Part shown: one piece after another, positions 6,537 through 11,437 of the stretch
How positions within the stretch are numbered: the stretch's first letter is position 1
How the letters are laid out: the number at the start of each line of letters is the position of its first letter
From: Candidatus Adiutrix sp.
Lineage (GTDB): Bacteria; Desulfobacterota; Desulfarculia; Adiutricales; Adiutricaceae
NCBI GenBank assembly: GCA_031286085.1
Contig: JAITUX010000069.1
Location: forward strand, 1 to 11,437
DNA: 11,437 nt
Direction: 5' to 3'
Notes under the pieces: model-generated
The model's input: the letters and a program-made list of their open reading frames with translations, nothing else
Database searches by the model: none
What the model was told of the DNA's origin: nothing
Made by a program: the position numbers and the translations under genes

Positions 6537-7970
6537 CTACACGATTCGGCTGTTATTCAACAGGGAGGGCTGGCCGGTGGTCTCCAGGACGCTGTTCCAC
6601 AGGACGCCGTCCGGGTCCACCTTCTTGCGTTTCTCGGTGGCCAGGGCGATGGGCACGTGGACGAAGTGGTCGTTCCACAGGCCGATGAGCAGATCGGTCT
6701 TGCCGGCCATGGCCGCGTGGACCGCCTTCTGGCCCAGGTAGCTGCAATACACCCGGTCGCTGGCGTTGGCCGGGGCGCTGCGGATGATGTAGCTGGGGTC
6801 TATGTACTTCAGGTTCAGTTCCAGCTTCCTGGACTTGAACCAGGCCTTGATGGCCTCGGCCAGGAAGGCGCCTATGTCCTTGTGGATGACGTTGCCGGAG
6901 GCGTCGTGGTTTTCATCGGCGTTCCGGAAGAACTTCTGCCCGGCCCCCTCGGCCACGACGATGACGGCGTGGCCCCGGCTGGTGAGGCGTTTTTCCAGGT
7001 GGTTCAGGAGGCCGCCCGGGCCTTCGAGGTCGAAGTCCAGTTCAGGTATGAGCACATAGTTGGCCTCGCTCTGGGCCAGGGCGGACGTGGCGGCGATGAA
7101 GCCGGAATCGCGGCCCATGAGCTTGACCAGCCCCACCCCGTGGGGGGCGCCGATGGCCTCGGTGTGGGCGCTGCGGATGACGTCCGAGGCCATGGCCACC
7201 GCGGTCTCGAAGCCGAAGGAGCGGGCCACCAGGCTGATGTCGTTGTCGATGGTCTTGGGCACGCCCACCACCCCGATCTTGAGCCCCCGGGCCTTGATCT
7301 CCAGGGCGATGGAGTGGGCGCCCCTCAGGGTTCCGTCGCCGCCGATGCAGAAGAGGATGTTTATGTTGAGACGTTCCAGCGAATCAACCATTTCCTCGGG
7401 GCTCTGCCCCCCCCTTGAAGCCCCCAGGATGGTGCCGCCGAATTCGTGGATATTGGATACGCTTTTGGCGTTCAAGGGCACCAGTTCATGGCCGAAGTCC
7501 GGGTTGAGGCCCTGGTAGCCGTATTTGACGCCCAGGATGTTGATGACCCCGTAACGGTAGTGAAGGCTCATGACCAGGGAGCGGATGACGTCGTTCAAGC
7601 CCGGGCAGAGGCCGCCGGCGGTCAGGATGGCCGCCCGGACCTTGGAGGGGTCGAAATATATCTTCCGCCGCGCCCCGGCCTCCTCGAAGCTGTCCGGGGT
7701 CCGGCCCTCCCTGATGTCCTGCCAGGCCTGGGGCCCTATGTTGACCATCACCCGGCAATTGTCGTCGGTGAAGGAATCCCAGGAGAACGACTCGACCGGC
7801 CCGGCGCCGCTGTAGCCCAGGAGGGGGGAGTGTATCTTGGCCGGCCCCAGTTCGGCCACGGCCAGTTCCTCCCGGACCGGCATGAGAGGCACCTGGTTTC
7901 CGCTGTCCTTGATAACGGGGGGCTCGGCCTTGCCAAGGCGGCCGGCCCTGGCGGCTGGCTGGCGGTTCAT
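6537..7970 (-). CDS. pfkA: 6-phosphofructokinase, group II (plant/protist-like), probably ATP-dependent
   Basis: A 477-residue PFK phosphorylating fructose 6-phosphate to the 1,6-bisphosphate in glycolysis. A ~110-residue N-terminal extension precedes the first Rossmann motif (AAILTAGGLCPGLNDVIR, 113-130), as in long group II enzymes. Other landmarks are GGTILGASRGG (178-188), GGDGT (210-214), PKTIDND (238-244, catalytic Asp242) and MGRDSGF. The residue after GGD is Gly213, as in ATP enzymes (PPi enzymes have Asp). The TIDND motif is preceded by Lys239, as in PPi enzymes. The Gly/Lys pairing is known from plant and trypanosomatid ATP-PFKs, so ATP is the better guess. ATG 7970 has AGGA just upstream and overlaps the ddl stop as ATGA, indicating translational coupling. 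AUA codons occur here too, for example in DIGA and YIDP. Confidence 0.93.
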   Translation of the reverse strand: MNRQPAARAGRLGKAEPPVIKDSGNQVPLMPVREELAVAELGPAKIHSPLLGYSGAGPVESFSWDSFTDDNCRVMVNIGPQAWQDIREGRTPDSFEEAGARRKIYFDPSKVRAAILTAGGLCPGLNDVIRSLVMSLHYRYGVINILGVKYGYQGLNPDFGHELVPLNAKSVSNIHEFGGTILGASRGGQSPEEMVDSLERLNINILFCIGGDGTLRGAHSIALEIKARGLKIGVVGVPKTIDNDISLVARSFGFETAVAMASDVIRSAHTEAIGAPHGVGLVKLMGRDSGFIAATSALAQSEANYVLIPELDFDLEGPGGLLNHLEKRLTSRGHAVIVVAEGAGQKFFRNADENHDASGNVIHKDIGAFLAEAIKAWFKSRKLELNLKYIDPSYIIRSAPANASDRVYCSYLGQKAVHAAMAGKTDLLIGLWNDHFVHVPIALATEKRKKVDPDGVLWNSVLETTGQPSLLNNSRIV

Positions 7971-8989
7971 AGGTAATCCTTTAAATCGACCCCTTGGCCC
8001 AGGGCGTCGTCCAGCAGAAAGCTGATGAAGGCGGTGAAGGAGAGGCCGAAGGCCCGGACCATTTTCGGAACCAGGCTGGCGGCGGTCAGGCCGGGCAAGG
8101 TGTTGGTCTCCAGGAGATAGGCCCGGCCCTCGGAAAATATGAAATCCGACCGGGAGAGGGAGCGGCAGCCCAAGGCCCGGTGGGCTTCGGCCGCCAGGCG
8201 CTGAAGTTCGGAGATGATTTCCGGGGCCGCCCGGGCCGGGCAGATCTCCTCGCTCTGGCAGGGTTCGTACTTGGCCGAGTAGTCGAAAAAGAGGTGGCCC
8301 GGGGCGGGGATGATTTCAATGGGCGGCAGAGCCGTGAGCCTGGCCCCGGCGCCGGCCGCGGCGCAGGTGAATTCCCGGCCCGGCAGGTATTTTTCAAGGA
8401 GGGCCGGGCCGCCCAGATCGAAAACCGAGTCCAGGGCCGAGGCCAGTTCGTCCTGGTTCCCGACCAAGGCCAAGCCCAGGGAGGACCCCAGGCCCGTCGG
8501 CTTGACCACCAGGGGGGAACCCAGGGCCTGGAAAGCCGCCCGGGGCAGATCGGGATTTTCGGAGAGCCCGGCCCTGGTCGCCAGAAGGTCCGGGGCCACC
8601 GGCAGGCCCGCCGCCCGGAAGACCCTCTTGGCGGCTTCCTTGTTCATGGCCAGGGCGCTGGCCAGAAGGCCGCTGCCGGTGTAGGGCAGGCCCAGAAGCT
8701 CCATCAGGCCCTGGATGGAGCCGTCCTCGCCCCCGGGGCCGTGGAGGGCCAGGAAGGCCACGTCCAGCCGCCCGGCCAGGGCGTCCTCGACCAGGCGGGG
8801 CAGATCCTCGGCCGGATCGTATTCGACGGCCGCGAAACGGCTAAGGTCAAGCCGGGCCAGAACTTCGGCCCCGGATTTGAGCGAAACTTCCCGCTCCCCG
8901 GATTTTCCGCCCCGGAGAAGCGCGACCCGTATTTTCCCGCCCCCGCCGGGAAGCGGCGGGCCGCCCCCTGGCGCGGCGGCCGGTCTCAA
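7967..8989 (-). CDS. ddl: D-alanine--D-alanine ligase
   Basis: A 340-residue ATP-grasp enzyme joining two D-alanines for the peptidoglycan stem peptide. Recognisable elements: GEREVSLKSG (31-40) with the active-site Glu34; HGPGGEDGSIQG (83-94); VVKPTGLGSSLG (161-172); the omega-loop DYSAKY (236-241), whose Tyr fits D-Ala-D-Ala rather than D-Ala-D-lactate specificity; RSDF (280-283); and LETNTLPGLT (293-302) with metal ligands Glu294 and Asn296. The only usable start is TTG 8989, overlapping the rpsT stop as TTGA; there is only a weak GGA upstream, so coupling to rpsT translation is likely. This adds an unusual 18-residue Pro/Gly-rich leader before the normal family start (KIRVALLRGG). The gene overlaps pfkA by 4 nt downstream. 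Confidence 0.95.
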   Translation of the reverse strand: MRPAAAPGGGPPLPGGGGKIRVALLRGGKSGEREVSLKSGAEVLARLDLSRFAAVEYDPAEDLPRLVEDALAGRLDVAFLALHGPGGEDGSIQGLMELLGLPYTGSGLLASALAMNKEAAKRVFRAAGLPVAPDLLATRAGLSENPDLPRAAFQALGSPLVVKPTGLGSSLGLALVGNQDELASALDSVFDLGGPALLEKYLPGREFTCAAAGAGARLTALPPIEIIPAPGHLFFDYSAKYEPCQSEEICPARAAPEIISELQRLAAEAHRALGCRSLSRSDFIFSEGRAYLLETNTLPGLTAASLVPKMVRAFGLSFTAFISFLLDDALGQGVDLKDYL

Positions 8990-9252
8990 ACGGTCCGGGC
9001 CGCGGCCGCCTGGCGGGCCAGGCGGGCCGTGCGCCGGGCGGCGTTGCGGCGGTGGAGGGCGCCCTTGGACGCGGCCCGGCCCAGGGCGCTCATGGCCGCC
9101 TTCAGGGCTTCGGCCGCGGCTTCGGGCGATTCGCCCAAGGCGGCCTTCACCTTTTTCACGGCGTTCTTGACCTTGGTCTTGTTGATGCGGTTGCGGGTCC
9201 GCCGGGTCTCGCTCTGGCGGGCCCGTTTAAGGGCTGATTTATGGTTGGCCAA
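8986..9252 (-). CDS. rpsT: 30S ribosomal protein S20
   Basis: An 88-residue basic protein beginning MANHKSALKRARQSE, the hallmark of bacterial S20, which binds 16S rRNA in the small subunit; ASKGALHRRNAARR near the end is also typical. The start is TTG 9252, with AAGGAG 6 nt upstream (9259-9264). The frame is open further to 9291 but nothing supports that extension. A UUG start is also used by E. coli rpsT, where it takes part in S20 autoregulation of translation; conservation of that control here is an inference. It is the first gene of the leftward operon, under the promoter at 9352-9381, and overlaps ddl. Confidence 0.97.
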   Translation of the reverse strand: MANHKSALKRARQSETRRTRNRINKTKVKNAVKKVKAALGESPEAAAEALKAAMSALGRAASKGALHRRNAARRTARLARQAAAARTV

Positions 9253-9345
9253 AATAGTCTCCTTTATGCTATAAAGACCGGAAGTTTTCAATTGGCCGGT
9301 CGGCCCCCGGCTTGGCGCCGGGCTTTAGCGAACTCCAGGCCCGGA
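9253..9345 (-). promoter_or_regulatory. rpsT 5' leader with two potential stems
   Basis: About 93 nt separate the inferred transcription start (~9345) from the UUG. Two inverted repeats fall inside: CCCGGC/GCCGGG at 9306-9311 and 9317-9322 with a 5-nt loop, and GACCGG/CCGGTC at 9276-9281 and 9296-9301 with a 14-nt loop, just upstream of the ribosome site. Such a leader could carry S20 feedback control; I cannot show binding from the sequence alone. Confidence 0.45.
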
Positions 9346-9351
9346 TTTTCA

Positions 9352-9381
9352 ATTATATTGGCCGGGCCTTAGGGTTGTCAA
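9352..9381 (-). promoter_or_regulatory. Consensus sigma-70 promoter of the rpsT-ddl-pfkA operon
   Basis: Read on the minus strand, TTGACA (9376-9381) and TATAAT (9352-9357) are both perfect hexamers, with an 18-bp spacer. Initiation near 9345 is expected. The -35 box ends only 11 bp before the divergent murJ ATG (9393), so the two genes share a very compact control region. A strong constitutive promoter suits a ribosomal protein gene. Confidence 0.85.
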
Positions 9382-9392
9382 CCGGAAATTTT

Positions 9393-10925
9393 ATGGAAGC
9401 CAACCGCCAGATAGTGCGCACGGCCGGCATAGTCGGCGGGGCGACCCTCCTTTCGCGGGTGGCCGGCCTGGTCCGGGACCAGGTCACGGCCGCGTTTTTC
9501 GGCGACGGCCCCGCGGCGGCGGCCTTCATGGTGGCCTTCCGCATCCCCAACCTTTTGCGCCGCCTCCTGGCCGAGGGGGCCCTCACCGTGGCCTTCGTGC
9601 CGGTCTTCACCCATACCCTGACCACGGGCGGGCCGGAGGCGGCCCGGAGCCTGTTCCGCAAGATGCTCACCCTTTTGACCCTGACCCTGGTCCTGGTCTG
9701 CTTTCTGGGCCACGTCTTCGCCCCCCAAGTGACCGCCCTCCTGGCCCCGGGCTTCGGCCGGGACCCGGGCCAGATGGATTTGACCGTGCGCCTGACCCGC
9801 TTCCTGTTCCCCTATATATTTTTCATGGGCCTGGGGGCCCTCTTCATGGGGGCCTTGAACGCCGGCGGCTTCTTCGCCGCCCCGGCCCTGGGCCCGGTCA
9901 TGGGCAACCTCGGCGTCATCGCCGCCGCCTTCGTCCTCACCGCCCGCCTTTCGCCGCCCATCCTGGCCCTGGCCGCGGGGGTCCTCGTGGGCGGCTTCCT
10001 CCACCTGGCCATTCAACTGCCCAGCCTAGGGCGGATGGGCCTTAAGCCCCGGCCCGACTTCCGTTTCCGGGATCCGGCCGTCAGGAAAATCCTGGTCACC
10101 ATGGCCCCGGCCGCCCTGGGGGCCGCGGTTTACCAACTTTCGGTCTTCATCAACACCATCCTGGCCTCCCTTTTGCCCGGCGGCAGCATACCCTGGCTCT
10201 ATTACGCCGACCGCCTCATGCAGTTCCCCTTGGGCGTCTTCACCATGGCCATAGGCTCGGCGGCCCTGCCGGCCCTCTCGCGCCTGGCCGCCTCCGGGGA
10301 CCGGGCCGGCTTTCTGGCCAGCGCCCATTTCGCCCTGGCCCTGTCCTTTTTCATCACCGCGCCGGCCATGGCCGGCCTCATGGCCCTGGCCGACCCCCTG
10401 GTGGCTTTTCTTTTCGAGCGGGGCGAATTCACCCGGGCGGGGACCCTGGGCACGGCCCAGGCCCTTAAGGCCTACGCCCTGGGGCTGCCCTTCCTCTCGG
10501 GTTCGGGCATCCTGGCCCGCATCTTCTACAGCCGCCACGACACCCGGACCCCGACCCTGGTGGCCGCCGCCAGCCTGGCCTTGGGCCTTATGGCCGCCCT
10601 GGCCCTCATGGGGCCGTTGAAGCACCAGGGCCTGGCCCTGGCCAGCTCCCTGTCCAGCCTGGCCAATTTTCTCTGGCTGTATATCATTTTGGCCCGCCGG
10701 GAACGGGATTTCCCCCGGGGGCGGCTGGCGGCGGAAATAGCCGGCTATTTCGCCCTGGCCGTCCTGATGGGCGCGGCGGTCCGGCCCCTGTCCGGCTGGG
10801 CCCTGGCCGCGCCCGGCTTCACCGCCCTGGCCGGCCGGACCTTGGCCTCCGTGGCCGCGGGCGCCGGGCTCTATTTCGGCCTGGCCCTCCTGACCCGCCG
10901 GCCGCGGAAAACAAAAAGCGAATGA
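9393..10925 (+). CDS. murJ: Lipid II flippase MurJ (MviN)
   Basis: A 510-residue polytopic inner-membrane protein of the MOP superfamily that moves lipid II across the membrane for peptidoglycan assembly; its length matches E. coli MurJ (511). Many hydrophobic segments fill the sequence, consistent with the family's 14 helices. Conserved residues include Arg22 and Arg28 (LLSRVAGLVRD), Arg56-Arg57 (AFRIPNLLRRLLAEGA), and Arg in YYADRLMQFPLGVF, matching the essential Arg of E. coli MurJ (numbering recalled). I chose ATG 9393, with GGA 6 nt upstream, because RTAGIVGG then lies near the N-terminus as usual; TTG 9312 would add 27 atypical residues through the rpsT promoter. The stop lies inside the terminator stem shared with the convergent XRE gene. 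Confidence 0.96.
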   Translation: MEANRQIVRTAGIVGGATLLSRVAGLVRDQVTAAFFGDGPAAAAFMVAFRIPNLLRRLLAEGALTVAFVPVFTHTLTTGGPEAARSLFRKMLTLLTLTLVLVCFLGHVFAPQVTALLAPGFGRDPGQMDLTVRLTRFLFPYIFFMGLGALFMGALNAGGFFAAPALGPVMGNLGVIAAAFVLTARLSPPILALAAGVLVGGFLHLAIQLPSLGRMGLKPRPDFRFRDPAVRKILVTMAPAALGAAVYQLSVFINTILASLLPGGSIPWLYYADRLMQFPLGVFTMAIGSAALPALSRLAASGDRAGFLASAHFALALSFFITAPAMAGLMALADPLVAFLFERGEFTRAGTLGTAQALKAYALGLPFLSGSGILARIFYSRHDTRTPTLVAAASLALGLMAALALMGPLKHQGLALASSLSSLANFLWLYIILARRERDFPRGRLAAEIAGYFALAVLMGAAVRPLSGWALAAPGFTALAGRTLASVAAGAGLYFGLALLTRRPRKTKSE

Positions 10926-10948
10926 AAGGCCGGGCCTTTCATTCGCTT
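10908..10948 (-). terminator. Strong intrinsic terminator of the XRE gene, overlapping the murJ stop
   Basis: A 15-bp perfect stem with a 3-nt loop: 10916-10930 pairs with 10934-10948. Read leftward, the stem is followed by T5-G-T4 (complement of 10908-10917), an ideal terminator for the minus-strand gene that ends at 10964. Rightward, no T run follows, so murJ termination would be weaker. The murJ stop codon (10923-10925) lies within the left arm. Confidence 0.88.
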
Positions 10949-10963
10949 GGCTCTGTAAGGACA

Positions 10964-11293
10964 TCAAGCGCGCGGCAGAAAATTGGCCGTGACCGTCTTA
11001 AGAACCTTGGCCAGTTCCCTGGCTTTGCCGCGTGGAATCGCCCGCTTACTCTTCTCGTATTCGCTCACATGGCTCTGGGGCACACCGATAGCCGCGGCCA
11101 GTTCCTTCTGCGTCATCCCGGCTCTCAGACGCAAGCCGCGAAGCATCCGGCCCACGCGCTCTTCCTCCGGCATGGGCGGAACAGTCACCACTTCGTCGTC
11201 AATCACCAGTTCGCCGCCCAGCTTGGCCACCAATTTACTCAGGCCTTCTTTACCCTTGAACGCTTTCTTGGTGTATTGGATGACAGCGGACAT
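10964..11293 (-). CDS. XRE-family helix-turn-helix regulator, antitoxin-like
   Basis: A 109-residue protein. The C-terminal half (about 50-103) is a Cro/C1-type HTH: RGLRLRAGMTQKELAAAIG, then VPQSHVSEYEKSKR as recognition helix. The N-terminal ~45 residues (MSAVIQYTKKAF, then GGELVIDDEVVTVPP) form a small module of the kind seen in antitoxins and short DNA-binding proteins; I do not recognise a named family. I chose ATG 11293 (AAAGAG 5 nt upstream) over TTG 11320, which would start inside the operator. No toxin gene follows, since a terminator begins 16 nt after the stop, and none precedes within the 144 nt to the window edge, so it appears monocistronic. Its base and codon use (AAA, GAA, GGT, ATT, TTG) is less GC-rich than its neighbours, suggesting acquisition. 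Confidence 0.88.
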   Translation of the reverse strand: MSAVIQYTKKAFKGKEGLSKLVAKLGGELVIDDEVVTVPPMPEEERVGRMLRGLRLRAGMTQKELAAAIGVPQSHVSEYEKSKRAIPRGKARELAKVLKTVTANFLPRA

Positions 11294-11300
11294 TTGACTC

Positions 11301-11330
11301 TTTGAGATAATGTATCTCAAAATATCTCAA
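11301..11330. promoter_or_regulatory. Palindromic operator with a third half-site, upstream of the XRE gene
   Basis: TTTGAGATA (11301-11309) and TATCTCAAA (11313-11321) form a perfect 9-bp dyad with a 3-bp centre. A further TATCTCAA at 11323-11330 repeats the right half-site exactly 10 bp (one helical turn) away. It overlaps the predicted -10 and spacer, so autorepression by the adjacent HTH protein, with cooperative binding, is the natural inference. Confidence 0.8.
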
Positions 11331-11337
11331 GCGTCAA
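11309..11337 (-). promoter_or_regulatory. Predicted sigma-70 promoter of the XRE gene
   Basis: On the minus strand TTGACG (11332-11337) and TACATT (11309-11314) are separated by 17 bp. The -35 matches consensus at 5 of 6 positions and the -10 at 4 of 6. The transcript would start near 11303, leaving a very short leader. The operator covers the -10 and most of the spacer. Confidence 0.6.
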
Positions 11338-11368
11338 ATTTTTCGTCCAAAGCCCCGGCTTGGCAAGG

Positions 11369-11397
11369 ACATTCGCTTGCCTTTGGGCCGCGAATGT
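11369..11397. repeat. Inverted repeat upstream of the XRE cassette
   Basis: ACATTCGC (11369-11376) pairs with GCGAATGT (11390-11397) over a 13-nt loop, followed on the plus strand by ATTATTTT. Its arms share the CATTCGC/GCGAATG core with the terminator stem on the other side of the XRE gene. No coding sequence is evident in 11338-11437. Confidence 0.55.
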
Positions 11398-11437
11398 ATT
11401 ATTTTGGCTGGCGGCCTTGAATCATCAAAGAAAGCGG

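Noticed and set aside
9253..9291. N-terminal extension of rpsT from TTG 9291
   Set aside because: S20 begins MANHKSALKRA at TTG 9252, directly after AAGGAG. The upstream residues encode the ribosome site and leader.
9312..9392. N-terminal extension of murJ from TTG 9312
   Set aside because: The extra 27 residues are not typical of MurJ and run through the consensus rpsT promoter; ATG 9393 gives a normal family start.
11294..11437. Toxin gene partner or small gene upstream of the XRE gene
   Set aside because: No open frame of meaningful length with a ribosome site is visible in this stretch on either strand. It holds the promoter, operator and an inverted repeat only.

Overview
The window is a high-GC bacterial chromosome segment with dense coding. 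The gene content (a tandem array of methyl-accepting chemotaxis proteins, a plant-like group II phosphofructokinase, YkgJ and ComF family proteins, rpsT divergent from murJ) and the style of the chemoreceptor signalling domains fit a Desulfobacterota / former Deltaproteobacteria relative. That placement is an inference from gene families and not proven by a marker. UUG start codons and AUA isoleucine codons are unusually common for such a GC-rich sequence.

Layout. (A) 1-5235, plus strand: three consecutive chemoreceptor genes, the first entering the window already in its signalling domain. Their cytoplasmic tips are nearly identical at the DNA level. The two complete receptors share a related N-terminus and periplasmic domain, but the middle one carries a ~115-residue Ala/Pro-rich insertion in its sensor. 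The first and third end in Lys/Ala/Pro and Glu-rich tails, and all three end in Phe. (B) 5272-9252, minus strand, read right to left: rpsT, ddl, pfkA, a YkgJ-family gene and a comF-family gene. rpsT-ddl and ddl-pfkA overlap by 4 nt (TTGA and ATGA), so these three form a translationally coupled unit. It is driven by a sigma-70 promoter with consensus hexamers (TTGACA, 18 bp, TATAAT) at 9352-9381. YkgJ and comF follow after an 85-nt gap and may be read through. (C) 9393-10925, plus strand: murJ, the lipid II flippase, divergent from rpsT. (D) 10964-11293, minus strand: a small XRE-type helix-turn-helix protein resembling antitoxins or solo regulators, less GC-rich than its neighbours, with its own palindromic operator/promoter and a strong leftward intrinsic terminator.

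Functional links: ddl (D-Ala-D-Ala synthesis) and murJ (lipid II export) both serve peptidoglycan synthesis and flank the S20 gene. PfkA supplies glycolysis. The chemoreceptor block is an independent sensory unit.

I see no tRNA, rRNA, CRISPR array, transposase or phage gene. The most curious items are the receptor insertion and tail repeats, the shortened HAMP region, a plus-strand intrinsic terminator lying antisense to the comF 5' region, and the self-contained XRE cassette bordered by two hairpins sharing a GCGAATG arm. None of these amounts to a clearly new system.
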